A stretch of DNA of 38,259 bases from an uncultured Armatimonadota bacterium (GCA_903910385.1 CAIVZM010000040.1:1-38259), one strand, 5' to 3'; counted from the stretch's first letter, positions 24,669-33,920 are shown. Notes: generated from the sequence alone by a model not told the origin. A program made the numbers and translations.

Positions 24669-25607
24669 TCAACTGTCAAGGAGGGACTCCGCTTCACGGA
24701 CATCCAGGCGCATTTGCGTTATTAATGCGTCCAGACCGTCGAATTTCAGAGTGGGACGCAGGAAATGGGCGAAGGAGATATCCAGAATCTGACCGTATAG
24801 GTCACCGTCGAAACCATCCATCAAATAGGCTTCGACCGTGCGAGGCGAATCGGTGAGGGCGACCGTAGGATTTGTGCCGACACTGATCGCGGTACGATAA
24901 CGGGCGCCGTTTTCCAGAGTCGCATACCCCGCATAGACGCCATCCGCCGGAACCAGAATTTGCGGATCGCGGGCGATATTGGCGGTCGGGAAGCCCAGCG
25001 TTCGTCCTAACTTCCGCCCATGCACCACCTCACCGCGCAGAGAATAATCCCTTCCCAGCAATCGGGACGCCTCTGCGACCTGCCCGCCGGACAGCATTTG
25101 ACGGATGGTGGTCGAACGCGCCGGAACCCCGCCGACAAAGACAGGCGACAGGGCGCGAACCTCAAACCCGAAACGTTCCCCGGCGGCGCGGAGATAGGCG
25201 ACGTCCCCCTTACGGTCACAACCGAAGCGGAAATCCTCGCCGATGATAATCGCCTTCGTATTCAGACGCCCGATCAAAACCTGCTGGATGAAAATTTCAG
25301 GCGTCTGCGCCGCCATCTCCCGATCAAAGGCGGCGACCAGAACTTCCTGCACGCCACACGCACGAAGCGATTCTATTCTCTCCGGTAGCGTCCCGAGCAA
25401 CAAAGGGGCGCGGGCGGGCGATAGCGCACGGGCAGGATGAGGATCAAAAGTCAGAGCGGCGGGAATGGCGTCCAGTCGCATCGCTTCTTCGACAGCGGCG
25501 TTCAGCAGAGCGCGGTGTCCCAGATGGACGCCGTCAAAGACCCCCAGCGCCAGAGCGAGAGGAGGTAGTCCAGTAGCCTCCGTTAGTTGTTTATACACCG
25601 CGTTCAC
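24669..25607 (-). CDS. ribF: Bifunctional riboflavin kinase/FAD synthetase
   Basis: A 312-residue RibF, the usual length, which phosphorylates riboflavin to FMN and adenylates FMN to FAD in the cytoplasm. The N-terminal nucleotidyltransferase has LGVFDGVHLGH (about 21-31) and GEDFRFGCDRKGD (about 118-130). The C-terminal kinase starts at EVVHGRKLGRTLGFPTANI (about 192-210) with the conserved GRTLGFPTAN. The start ATG 25607 directly follows the truB stop without a gap, so it is the last protein gene of a translation-related operon. It shows nothing abnormal. Confidence 0.96.
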   Translation of the reverse strand: MNAVYKQLTEATGLPPLALALGVFDGVHLGHRALLNAAVEEAMRLDAIPAALTFDPHPARALSPARAPLLLGTLPERIESLRACGVQEVLVAAFDREMAAQTPEIFIQQVLIGRLNTKAIIIGEDFRFGCDRKGDVAYLRAAGERFGFEVRALSPVFVGGVPARSTTIRQMLSGGQVAEASRLLGRDYSLRGEVVHGRKLGRTLGFPTANIARDPQILVPADGVYAGYATLENGARYRTAISVGTNPTVALTDSPRTVEAYLMDGFDGDLYGQILDISFAHFLRPTLKFDGLDALITQMRLDVREAESLLDS

Positions 25608-26531
25608 CTAACTATCACCTCCCACAAATACCTTGAATGGTTGTAGAATTCCGTCGTTATGACGCGCGAGGGCGAGAAGGCGTTCCCGATGAAGCAGACT
25701 GTAGATCGCCAGCAAGGGATCATTCGGATCCCTTGTGATATCCGCGCCAGAAGTAATTTCTCCCGCCGAGATTGGGAAGGGAATCGCTTTGCCCAGACGG
25801 AGGTTTTCGTAATCGCTGTCCGAAACGGTAATTACGGTAAATGGCAACGCTTTCTCCATGGATTCCAGCGCTCCTTCGCCGCGTTCGACAAGGGCATCGA
25901 GAGTAAGAGCATGGGAGAGATGAAAGGGACCAACCGCCTCACGGATCAGGCTTTTCATGTGTGCGGGAAGATTCAGGGCGACTCCGATATCGAAGCAAAG
26001 CGTCCGGATATAAGCGCCGCCGCCGCAGACCACGCGTAACGCCGCTTCGGCGCGTTCGCCGGGAACGAAGTCACTCGCTTGCAGGGAATGGATCGTGATA
26101 GCGCGTGGCGCCCGCTCGACCGTGATCCCCTCCCGCGCCAGTTCGTACAGGCGACGTCCCTGATGATGGACGGCGCTGACCATCGGCGGAATTTGTTCGA
26201 TCTGTCCGATAAACCGGGGAAGAACGGAGTTCAAAGCGTCCAGAGTGAGAGTGGAAGCGTCCGCCTGAGCGGTGATAACGCCGCTGGCGTCCTCCGTATC
26301 GGTCGCTACGCCGAAGGCGATGCGGGCGGCATATATTTTCGGTTCGGTCGGGAGGTAGGGCAACAAGCGGGTCGCAGACCCGACGGCGACCACAAGGACG
26401 CCGGTAGCGTCCGGGTCCAGTGTCCCGGCATGACCCGCCCGTTTCGTTTTCAGGATGCGCCGCACACGAGCGACGACATCGAAACTGGTCATTCCGGGCT
26501 CTTTGTGAATATTGAGAAATCCGTCTGGCAT
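25608..26531 (-). CDS. truB: tRNA pseudouridine-55 synthase TruB
   Basis: A 307-residue TruB, which makes pseudouridine 55 in the T loop of tRNAs. The N-terminus NIHKEPGMTSFDVVARVRR is typical, and the catalytic Asp is in AGHAGTLDPDATGVLVV (about residues 36-52). IYAARIAFGVATDTEDASG and the later PPMVSAVHHQGRRLYELARE give the remaining family motifs. A short C-terminal PUA-like part follows. It stands directly before ribF in the common rbfA-nrnA-truB-ribF order. Confidence 0.97.
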   Translation of the reverse strand: MPDGFLNIHKEPGMTSFDVVARVRRILKTKRAGHAGTLDPDATGVLVVAVGSATRLLPYLPTEPKIYAARIAFGVATDTEDASGVITAQADASTLTLDALNSVLPRFIGQIEQIPPMVSAVHHQGRRLYELAREGITVERAPRAITIHSLQASDFVPGERAEAALRVVCGGGAYIRTLCFDIGVALNLPAHMKSLIREAVGPFHLSHALTLDALVERGEGALESMEKALPFTVITVSDSDYENLRLGKAIPFPISAGEITSGADITRDPNDPLLAIYSLLHRERLLALARHNDGILQPFKVFVGGDS

Positions 26532-26587
26532 CAGTCCTTTATACCGTCAGGGACGTCTGAAAAACTTGTAGGCGGAGGAGCGTACAT

Positions 26588-27589
26588 TCACTTCGCGTTG
26601 GATCGCGCCAGTTCTTCCTGCGCTGCCGCAACCAGAACCTGCACCGCCACATTGATATCGCCTTCCAGTGTGCAACCGGAGGCAAGACGGTGTCCCCCGC
26701 CGCCGAACTGCGCCGCAATGCGCGAGACATCAAACGGCGGGCAAGACCGCAAACTGACACGGATTTTGCCGGAATCCATTTGCCGTAACAGAAGGGCGAT
26801 TTCGACGCCGCGTACCGAGCGCACCTGACTGATAAAACCGTCCGTCATCGTGTCGGTCGCGCCGCAACGAGCGAAGTCCTCCCGGGTGACAATAGCCCAT
26901 GCCACACATCCATCCGCATTGACCTGAAGCGATTCCAGAGCGCAACCCAGAAGTTTTTGTGCGGCGAAGGGTCGGTTCTCGAAGACATTTTCCGCAATAC
27001 GGTCTGGAATCGCCCCGCGTGAAATCAGATCCGCCGCCAGCAACATAGTGTGCGGGGTCACATTGAGATAACGGAAGTTCCCGGTGTCGGTTTGAATGCC
27101 GCAAAGCAGGTTTTCCGCGATTGCGCTCTCGATCTCGACTCCGAGAGCGGTTATCAGGTCATAGAGTATCTCGCAGGTCGCGGCGGCGGCGCCGTCGAGC
27201 AGACGCACATCGCCGAAGACATTGCCGACGACATGATGATCGATATTTACCACAGAACCGGCGGAAAGAATCGTCTCCTCCGCTGTCCCCACTCGCTTGA
27301 GTTCACCGGAATCGACGACAATAGCAAGATCGAAGCCACGTTTTTCCGTCGAGGTAACGATGCGTTCGCTTCCCGGAAGGAATGCCAGCGTCGGCGGAAC
27401 GCCATCGGAGGAGAGCAAGACGATTTCTTTATGTAACGCTTGCAGGGCGAGACCCAGGGCAAGCAAAGAGCCGATGGCATCGCCATCCGGGTTGATGTGG
27501 CAGGCGAGAACGATAGAGGATGCCGCTTTAATTGCGGTGATAGCCTCTGTCGTTCCTTCCCGAACTACCGGCGCGACGGCGTAACTCAC
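26588..27589 (-). CDS. nrnA: DHH-family phosphoesterase (NrnA-like oligoribonuclease/pAp phosphatase)
   Basis: A 333-residue DHH/DHHA1 protein. Motifs are CHINPDGDAIGSLLALG (motif I, about 30-46), VVDSGELKRVG (motif II), VNIDHHVVGNVFGD (the DHH motif III) and the C-terminal GGGHRLASGC of DHHA1 (about 296-305). NrnA degrades short RNAs and dephosphorylates pAp; the gene is typically next to rbfA and truB. It overlaps rbfA by four bases (ATGA). Substrate is taken from family and context; other DHH enzymes use cyclic dinucleotides, so this is likely but not proven. Confidence 0.9.
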   Translation of the reverse strand: MSYAVAPVVREGTTEAITAIKAASSIVLACHINPDGDAIGSLLALGLALQALHKEIVLLSSDGVPPTLAFLPGSERIVTSTEKRGFDLAIVVDSGELKRVGTAEETILSAGSVVNIDHHVVGNVFGDVRLLDGAAAATCEILYDLITALGVEIESAIAENLLCGIQTDTGNFRYLNVTPHTMLLAADLISRGAIPDRIAENVFENRPFAAQKLLGCALESLQVNADGCVAWAIVTREDFARCGATDTMTDGFISQVRSVRGVEIALLLRQMDSGKIRVSLRSCPPFDVSRIAAQFGGGGHRLASGCTLEGDINVAVQVLVAAAQEELARSNAK

Positions 27590-28011
27590 GCAGCGTCCTC
27601 GTCCGTGGATCGTTCCGGAGCATACTTTCCGGCTTCCTCTTCGCTCTCCGGGGTCAGGTCTTCCGCAATTGCGGCTTCTTCAGAACGCAGGAGTTCATAC
27701 ATCCGCGCTCCTCGCTCAATACCGGTATCGTAGCGAAAAACCAGCACGGGAACGGTGCGTAATTCCAGCATTCGCCCCAGATGCCCCCGTAAAAACCCGG
27801 ACGCCCCCTGCAACGCTTTCAGAGCCGCCGCTTTTTCTTCCGGGTTTCCGACAGCGGAGATGAAGACTTTCGCGATGCTAAAATCCCGCGCCACATCCAC
27901 ATCCGTCACCGTCACCAGTGAAAGCCGGGGATCCCGCATTTCTTTTTGAATAATTTCGCTCAGGTCGCGCTTTATCATTTCGCCGACCCGCGCCTGTCGT
28001 ATTGTTGGCAT
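27586..28011 (-). CDS. rbfA: Ribosome-binding factor A
   Basis: A 141-residue RbfA, a small KH-like 30S maturation factor that helps process the 5' end of 16S rRNA and adapt to cold. Family landmarks are VGEMIKRDLSEIIQKEMRDP (residues 8-27), LVTVTDVDVARDFSIAKVFI (about 32-51) and LELRTVPVLVFRYDTGIERG near 93-112. An acidic tail extends past the usual end (about 120-141). The infB/nusA genes that often precede rbfA are not adjacent here; iscX lies upstream instead. Confidence 0.95.
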   Translation of the reverse strand: MPTIRQARVGEMIKRDLSEIIQKEMRDPRLSLVTVTDVDVARDFSIAKVFISAVGNPEEKAAALKALQGASGFLRGHLGRMLELRTVPVLVFRYDTGIERGARMYELLRSEEAAIAEDLTPESEEEAGKYAPERSTDEDAA

Positions 28012-28083
28012 GGGTTATTGTATCAGGCGAGAAGCGACATCGAATCCGGCAGCGACTCTACCGGAGCCTTGACTCATGGCGGG

Positions 28084-28299
28084 TTACCGGTGCGTATCTT
28101 TATATTCTTCCAGCCATGCCATTTGTATGGCTTCCAACTTCCCTTCATTGCTGGCGGCGGGGTCATCGGTGAAGTCTTCCACTTCCGTCACCCATTGATG
28201 CAGATCGGTAAAGCGGACGGTCAATGGGTCGGTGTCGGGAAAACGTTCGGAAAGAGCGATGGCGATATCTTCGACATCACTCCAGTAGATTTTTGGCAT
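28084..28299 (-). CDS. iscX: Fe-S cluster assembly protein IscX
   Basis: A 71-residue IscX (YfhJ). The family is a small acidic protein that binds IscS and tunes iron delivery to Fe-S assembly. Recognisable parts are YWSDVEDIAIALSERFPDTD, TVRFTDLHQWVTEVEDF and DDPAASNEGKLEAIQMAWLE, covering the whole protein. Length is normal (about 65-70). It is separated from any isc operon and lies between a thioredoxin-like gene and rbfA, which is an unusual place. No other isc gene is in the window. Confidence 0.93.
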   Translation of the reverse strand: MPKIYWSDVEDIAIALSERFPDTDPLTVRFTDLHQWVTEVEDFTDDPAASNEGKLEAIQMAWLEEYKDTHR

Positions 28300-28405
28300 G
28301 GCGTCAGTATACCTCAGGTTTTCGAGAAGAATTTCGTTACCGGCAGGATCGAGGATGGATAGACAAGGTCTGTCGTTTTCTGATCCGACCTTATCGGAGC
28401 GAGCA

Positions 28406-28771
28406 TTATTCCGGCAGAAGTTCGCGCAACTCCTGCGCCGTCAGGACACCGTAACGACGGGACCATTCCACTCCATCGACAAAGAGTAATACGGCGGGAA
28501 CGGCATGCACTCCGAATCGGGCGGCGGCCTCCGGTTCGGCATCGACATCCAGAGTGAATATACGTGCCGACGATCCTGTTTCTTTCGCCAATTGCGCCAA
28601 TTCCGGAGCCAATCGGCGGCAGGGAGCGCATCGCGCCGCCCAGAACTCGACCAGAACGGGAACCGGAGATTCCAGAGCGTCCTCATCGAAGGAATCGGCA
28701 TTGATCGCTTCCGGTTGTCCCGGCCAGTGCGGAATAAACCCCAGTTCGTCACGTTCTTTTTTAGAAGACAC
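28406..28771 (-). CDS. Thioredoxin-like protein (CAPC active site)
   Basis: A 121-residue thioredoxin-fold protein without a signal peptide, so cytoplasmic. The active site is FWAARCAPCRRLAPEL (about 44-59), with CAPC instead of the classical CGPC. The cis-proline segment is GVHAVPAVLLFVDGVEW (about 87-103), as in thioredoxins. An N-terminal extension of about 25 residues precedes the fold. It should reduce disulfides or act as an adaptor reductase. CAPC is a known variant, and a dedicated partner cannot be named. It is possibly co-transcribed with iscX. Confidence 0.9.
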   Translation of the reverse strand: MSSKKERDELGFIPHWPGQPEAINADSFDEDALESPVPVLVEFWAARCAPCRRLAPELAQLAKETGSSARIFTLDVDAEPEAAARFGVHAVPAVLLFVDGVEWSRRYGVLTAQELRELLPE

Positions 28772-29084
28772 GTTTTATTGTACCAAATATCACCCAGAAT
28801 AGTGTCATTACGCCGTTCTTGTGAGTGTGTCCTTAAAGTGTGTCCTTAACAAGTAGTTCGCCATACGGACGATTCTGGCTTTTCCTGGGTCAACATCGAC
28901 CGAATGAGACGTCAACTTTCACAGCGTAGATGCACCGGTTCGAGGGTAGCCTTCAGTTCCGACATCCACTTAATATTCTTAATGCGAATACAGGATAATT
29001 CAACTGATCGAAGGATGATTCCCGGAACGAAGCAGGAAACAAATACAGAAAATTCTAATCTTGACTTCAGGAATTGACCTTTTT
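28772..29084. other. Divergent intergenic region with a 13-bp tandem repeat
   Basis: This region separates the minus-strand thioredoxin gene from the plus-strand GH51 gene and must hold both promoters. AGTGTGTCCTTAA occurs twice in direct contact (28824-28836 and 28837-28849), about 55 bases upstream of the thioredoxin start. Nearer the GH51 start, 29004-29015 and 29025-29043 share sequence with the region upstream of brxA. No RNA gene or riboswitch is recognised. Confidence 0.6.
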
Positions 29085-31514
29085 ATGAAACGAACCTCCG
29101 CTAAGTACGCTCTGCTTTCTCTTTTCTTTATGCTTCTCTCTTTTTCCGGCACAAATCCCGTTTATGCCGCGCCTCCGGCTCAGGCAAGCATTACAGTGGA
29201 TGCGGAAAAGTCTCTGGGCGCGATCAGTCCGCTTCTCTATGGCGTATTTTTTGAAGAAATCAATCATGCAGGTGACGGTGGGTTGTACGCCGAGTTGATA
29301 CAAAATCGCTCTTTTGAAGACAGACCGGATACCCTTCTCGCCTGGTCTCCCCTGATATTAAAAAGTGGGCAGACGAAAATCACTCTGGATCGCTCCCAAC
29401 CCCTCAACGATGAAAACCCGACATCTTTACGGATGGAAGTGACGGATCCCGGACAGAGCGGCGTGGGAGTCGCCAATACCGGATACTGGGGGATCGCACT
29501 CCAAAAGGGCAAAGAATACCGTTTCGCGCTTCACGCACGCCGTCTTGCGGGGTCGGGCGACCGCTTGATTGTGGCGCTGGTCGCTCCGGATAGTTCCGTG
29601 ATCGCGCAACGGGAAATCCGTAATCTGGGCGAAAAGTGGGAAGAGTTTGAAGGAGCGTTCAAATCAGACAGGGATTCCACGAATGCACGCCTCGCCGTGA
29701 TCGCCCCTGCTAAAGGAACGTACTGGATCGATACTGTCTCTCTTTTTCCGGCGGACACGTTCAAGAAACGGCGCAACGGGCTACGCGCCGATCTGGCGCA
29801 AATGGTCGCAGATTTGCAACCGGCGTTTGTACGCTTTCCCGGCGGATGTTTCTGTGAAGGCGACCGTATTGAAAACGCGTTCCGCTGGAAGAAATCCATC
29901 GGACCTATCGCCCAACGTCCCGGTCATTCCAATCTGTGGGGGTATCGCAGTTCGGATGGTCTTGGGTATCACGAATACCTGCTTTTCTGTGAGGATATCC
30001 GTGCAGAACCGCTCTTTGTGGTCAATGTCGGGATGTCCCATGCCGGACCGGTATCGCTGGAGAAAACGCAGGAATTCGTGCAGGACGCTCTGGACGCAAT
30101 CGAATACGCAAACGGACCAACGACAAGCCCATGGGGCGCCCTACGCGCCAAAAACGGACACTCCCGCCCGTTTAATCTCAAATACATGGAGATCGGTAAC
30201 GAGAATGGCGGCCCGGCATATCAGGAGCGCTATGCGCTTTTCTATGACGCCATCAAAAAGCGTTATCCCTCTATGCGGCTCATTGCGAACGAACCGACGA
30301 CATTGCGCCCGGCGGATATCATCGATGAGCATGATTATTCCTCGCCGCAGCATTTCGCTTCCCAGACCGGGCGTTATGACCGCTATGATCGTAAAGGTCC
30401 CAAAATCTATATGGGCGAATACGCCGCAACGGAAGGTGTCGGGTTGGGCAACCTGAAAGCGGCTCTCGGCGAGTCGGCTTACATGATCGGTATGGAGCGG
30501 AACTCCGACCATGTAATCATGTCGTCTTACGCGCCCCTATTTGTGAATGTCAACGATCGCGCCTGGAATCCAGACGCTATTGTATTCGACAACCACCGCG
30601 CCTTTGGAACGCCATCCTACACGGCGCAATTGTTGTTCGCGCAGAATCGACCGGGAGCATTGCTCTCCACCGTGGTGACCATTCCAGAACCGGAAACGCT
30701 GATGCCTGCGACCGGTTATATCGGACTGGGAACGTGGCGAACACAGGCGGAATTCAAAGATATTCAAATCCTGCAAAGCGGAAAACCAGTTCAGAATGTC
30801 GCTGTCACCGATAACCTCGCGGGATGGCGGAAGCTTCAGGGAGACTGGAAAGCGGAAAATGGCATTGTCCGCCAGAGTGACGCGGAGGAAAACCGACGCC
30901 TTATCCTTTCCGGTGGCTATGAAAAGTGGCAGGATTATACGGTCTCTTTAAAAGCGCGGAAGCAGGGGGGAGCCGAAGGATTTCTGATCCTGTTTCGCGG
31001 TAAAGACGATAAAAACTGGTACTGGTGGAACATCGGAGGCTGGAACAATACCCGCCATGCCATTGAAAAAAGCGAAAATGGCGGTAAGAGTGTGATAACG
31101 CCCTCCGTCCCCGGCAAAATCGAGAGTAATCGCTGGTACGATATCCGTATCGAACTGTCTGGCGACCATATCAGGTGCTATCTGGACGGCGTATTGATCC
31201 ATGATTTCCGGGATGCGCCGCAACCTCTCCATGCGATTGCGGGACGCTCGCAAAAAGGCGATGAAATCATCGTCAAGGTGGTCAACTTCTCCGACAATGC
31301 CATTGAAACGGCGATCAACCTGCGGGGAACCAGAAATCTGGCATCGCAGGCGCAGGTCACGATCCTGACAGCGTCGAACCCAGACGCCGAGAACACGCTG
31401 GAAAATCCGAAGAATGTCCCGGTGGTCACCTCGAAGCGGGAGGGCATTGCACCGACGTTCTCCCATACCTTCCCTCGCTGGTCGCTGACTGTTCTTCGCA
31501 TCAAAGACCGGTAA
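29085..31514 (+). CDS. abfA: Secreted GH51 alpha-L-arabinofuranosidase
   Basis: The product is an exported enzyme that releases arabinofuranose from plant hemicellulose and arabinans. From ATG 29085 it has 809 residues; a TTG 24 bases upstream is an alternative start. A signal peptide (basic start, then ALLSLFFMLLSFSG, cleavage near VYA-APP) opens it. The GH51 barrel has FVRFPGGCFCEGDRIENAF, the acid/base Glu373 in EIGNENGG and the nucleophile Glu445 in IYMGEYAA. A concanavalin-like/DUF1080-like beta-sandwich is inserted at about 530-710 (GYIGLGTWRTQAEFKDIQI to IRCYLDGVLIHDF), followed by the final beta domain. Neighbours show no carbohydrate operon. Confidence 0.93.
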   Translation: MKRTSAKYALLSLFFMLLSFSGTNPVYAAPPAQASITVDAEKSLGAISPLLYGVFFEEINHAGDGGLYAELIQNRSFEDRPDTLLAWSPLILKSGQTKITLDRSQPLNDENPTSLRMEVTDPGQSGVGVANTGYWGIALQKGKEYRFALHARRLAGSGDRLIVALVAPDSSVIAQREIRNLGEKWEEFEGAFKSDRDSTNARLAVIAPAKGTYWIDTVSLFPADTFKKRRNGLRADLAQMVADLQPAFVRFPGGCFCEGDRIENAFRWKKSIGPIAQRPGHSNLWGYRSSDGLGYHEYLLFCEDIRAEPLFVVNVGMSHAGPVSLEKTQEFVQDALDAIEYANGPTTSPWGALRAKNGHSRPFNLKYMEIGNENGGPAYQERYALFYDAIKKRYPSMRLIANEPTTLRPADIIDEHDYSSPQHFASQTGRYDRYDRKGPKIYMGEYAATEGVGLGNLKAALGESAYMIGMERNSDHVIMSSYAPLFVNVNDRAWNPDAIVFDNHRAFGTPSYTAQLLFAQNRPGALLSTVVTIPEPETLMPATGYIGLGTWRTQAEFKDIQILQSGKPVQNVAVTDNLAGWRKLQGDWKAENGIVRQSDAEENRRLILSGGYEKWQDYTVSLKARKQGGAEGFLILFRGKDDKNWYWWNIGGWNNTRHAIEKSENGGKSVITPSVPGKIESNRWYDIRIELSGDHIRCYLDGVLIHDFRDAPQPLHAIAGRSQKGDEIIVKVVNFSDNAIETAINLRGTRNLASQAQVTILTASNPDAENTLENPKNVPVVTSKREGIAPTFSHTFPRWSLTVLRIKDR

Positions 31515-31531
31515 ATCTGGGTGCGGCTCTT

Positions 31532-32023
31532 TTAAGAATTTTCCGCGCCATCTGGCCCCAGCAAATCGACATAGATCCCGGGCGTTGAGTCCGGGATAAC
31601 GATCGCTGCGACCGACTTGACATAAAAATCGACCGGCCCCGCCGCGCCAATGATGGCGTAAGCGTAACCCGATTCCTTCAGACCCTGAAGCGAAGCAAGA
31701 AGGAGCGCCTCGCCAATTCCCTGCCTGCGCTCGGTGGCATCCACTCCGGTGGGACCAAAGAAGCCCTTAGCAGTCGCTTCGACACAAGCGAAACCGATGA
31801 CACGCTTTTCCTTGACAGCGATCCAGCAGGTGATGGGTTGACGCGAAAACCCGGCTTCCGCCTCATCCGCCCAGGATTCAGCGAAGTTTCGGGCGATAAA
31901 ACGGCGCGTCCGCGAAAGATCGAACGGATACGCACGACGAATAACAACCCCCTTCTCCCGCAACGCCGCAATTTTTTCCTGAGCGGAAGGAAGTTTATAG
32001 AGGGGAACAAGCAAATCGGACAT
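31532..32023 (-). CDS. GNAT-family N-acetyltransferase
   Basis: A 163-residue GNAT protein. The acetyl-CoA-binding region reads VIGFACVEATAKGFFGPTGV followed by TERRQGIGEALLLASLQGLK, where RRQGIG is the pyrophosphate-binding loop. The C-terminal YAYAIIGAAGPVDFYVKSV completes the fold. The substrate cannot be told from sequence. ATG 32023 (MSDLLVPLYKLP) is preferred over an upstream frame start at 32050, since the nine extra residues look non-coding. It is convergent with the GH51 gene, 17 bases apart. Confidence 0.88.
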   Translation of the reverse strand: MSDLLVPLYKLPSAQEKIAALREKGVVIRRAYPFDLSRTRRFIARNFAESWADEAEAGFSRQPITCWIAVKEKRVIGFACVEATAKGFFGPTGVDATERRQGIGEALLLASLQGLKESGYAYAIIGAAGPVDFYVKSVAAIVIPDSTPGIYVDLLGPDGAENS

Positions 32024-32274
32024 AGTGTCAGTGTACCGTCTCGCCGACACTTCTTGCTGTCATTCCCTTCGATAAAATTACTGTTCGCAAGAAAACGGTC
32101 GAACACTGCGGTATCGATTCCGCTTCTTGATTGAGTAAATTCTTGTCTTATAAAGGCGAAAATATGGCGGATATCAAACCTTTTCGAAAAAAACGCTTCG
32201 GCACGGGATTGGGGCGGACTCTGAGCAGGGTGGATATCACAAACATATCCTTGTGTGTATCGGCGATTCCTGCA

Positions 32275-32280
32275 TACACT
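32275..32280 (+). promoter_or_regulatory. Possible -10 box of the MATE gene
   Basis: TACACT (32275-32280) lies 18 bases after TTGTGT (32251-32256), a plausible but not strong sigma-70-type pair about 40 bases before the MATE start codon. The neighbouring TATAAG (32280-32285) is an alternative -10. Confidence 0.35.
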
Positions 32281-32314
32281 ATAAGGAAGGGCAGGTTTGA
32301 CAGGGTATACTCTT

Positions 32315-33817
32315 ATGGCTTTTAAAGCCTTCTGGAGAAATGACCTTGTGACCGCCCCCACCTTATCCCGCGACGCCGACGATGTAGCGTCTCAGCAAAA
32401 AGATCCCAAACGCGCCGCCCGAAAAGCCAAAGCTGACGCCCACCGTTCCCTGATTACTGAAGGAAACATTCAACGGGGGGTGATCGCTGTCGCTGTACCT
32501 TCGGTGGCGACCATGTTGTTGCAGACCACCAACGGGTTGCTGGACACGTTTTTCGTGGGATCGCTCGGCACGGAAGCGGTAGCGGCGATTACGGTCTCCG
32601 GCTCTCTCATGTTCGCCCTTATGGCGGCGGCGATGGCGGTCTCGGTCGGCACTACCGCTCTGGTAGCCCGGTTCATTGGGGAAAAAGCGGATGCAGATGC
32701 GGTAACCGCGACACGGCAATCGATTATTCTTTCGGTACTGATCTCTGTGGCGCTGGGCATTCCGATGTTCTTTCTGCGAATCCCTCTTTTGTCAGCGCTC
32801 GGGTTGGGTGATGATGCACTGCAACAAGCGTCCCGTTATCTGGCAGTGACCATAATCGGAATGCCTTTTCTGTTTATGATGCTGATTCTCAACGGCGCCT
32901 TCCGGGGTCTTGGGGATACAGCACGCCCGTTCTGGGTATCGCTACTGGCGAATATCGTTCATGCCGCTTTCAACTATCTGTTGATCTTCGGTCACTTCGG
33001 CTTTCCGAAACTCGGATTGGCGGGAGGCGCGACGGCGCTGGCGATTTCCCAGCTGATAGCGACCATTTTATACCTCGCTTTCTTACCGAAGACGCCGCTG
33101 GCGGACGCTCTACGCGGCGGATGGGAGTTGGACTGGGAATGGGCGAAGCGTATCGCCCGGATCGGCATTCCGGCATCGGCGCAACAATTGATTCGCGTCG
33201 GCTCGATGCTGGCGTTTCAAGCCCTGCTGGCACGGAGCGGAGCGGGAGCGGCGGCGGTCGCCGCTCTGGGAATCGGCCTTCGCTCGGAGTCTATCGCCTT
33301 CATGCCGGGGTTTGGCTACGCGATTGCGGCATCGGCGTTCGTCGGACAAAACCTTGGAGCAGGCCGACCGGATCGGGCAAACGCCGGGGCATGGGCGGCA
33401 ACCCTGCAAGCAGTGGTTGTCATGACGCTCATGGGCCTCCTGTTCGCGGTATTCGGCGAGGAATTCGCCCGCTTTTTTATCAAGCATGTTCCCGGCGAAA
33501 CCGCCCATCAGGCGGCGCAAATAGAGGAAACGATTCGCCTGACAGCCGCTTACCTGCATATCGCCGTTTACTCGGAAGCGTTTCTGGCTCTGGGCATGGT
33601 GTTGACGGGAGCGTTACAGGGAGCCGGAGAGACGGTCAGTCCAACGGCAATTACCGTTATTTCGATGGCGGTCATCCGACTTCCACTCTCCTGGCTTCTC
33701 TTAAACTGGTATGGACCAATTGGAGCATGGTGGGCGATGTCTATTTCCACCATTATTCAGGGCGTCATGGTAGTCTACATATTCCGTCAGGGCAAGTGGC
33801 ATCAGACCAAGGTGTAA
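32315..33817 (+). CDS. MATE-family multidrug/cation antiporter
   Basis: A 500-residue inner-membrane transporter with about twelve hydrophobic segments in two homologous halves. It expels drugs or metabolites in exchange for Na+ or H+. Family landmarks are AVPSVATMLLQTTNGLLDTF (TM1, about 60-80), the first-half GAFRGLGDTARPFW, and the matching second-half GALQGAGETVSPTA. The N-terminal ~50 residues are polar and charged. ATG 32315 is adopted, but GTG 32348 has GGAG 10 bases upstream and may be the true start. The gene stands alone, and substrate is unknown. Confidence 0.93.
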   Translation: MAFKAFWRNDLVTAPTLSRDADDVASQQKDPKRAARKAKADAHRSLITEGNIQRGVIAVAVPSVATMLLQTTNGLLDTFFVGSLGTEAVAAITVSGSLMFALMAAAMAVSVGTTALVARFIGEKADADAVTATRQSIILSVLISVALGIPMFFLRIPLLSALGLGDDALQQASRYLAVTIIGMPFLFMMLILNGAFRGLGDTARPFWVSLLANIVHAAFNYLLIFGHFGFPKLGLAGGATALAISQLIATILYLAFLPKTPLADALRGGWELDWEWAKRIARIGIPASAQQLIRVGSMLAFQALLARSGAGAAAVAALGIGLRSESIAFMPGFGYAIAASAFVGQNLGAGRPDRANAGAWAATLQAVVVMTLMGLLFAVFGEEFARFFIKHVPGETAHQAAQIEETIRLTAAYLHIAVYSEAFLALGMVLTGALQGAGETVSPTAITVISMAVIRLPLSWLLLNWYGPIGAWWAMSISTIIQGVMVVYIFRQGKWHQTKV

Positions 33818-33920
33818 ATCACAGTATTTATAGTATAAGTAGTATTCCTACATTCTTTCGGCGCGACGGAACTCCCGAAAGGCTCGGAACGTCTCGATAA
33901 TATGGGTCGGGGCGACCGCG

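Noticed and set aside
32297-32311. TTGACA and TATACT near the MATE start read as a promoter
   Set aside because: The two boxes are only 3 bases apart and so cannot be a -35/-10 pair; TTGACA has no proper -10 at 16-18 bases.
32131-32325. 64-codon plus-strand frame before the MATE gene
   Set aside because: It overlaps the likely promoter and start of the MATE gene and shows no recognisable protein features; too weak to call.
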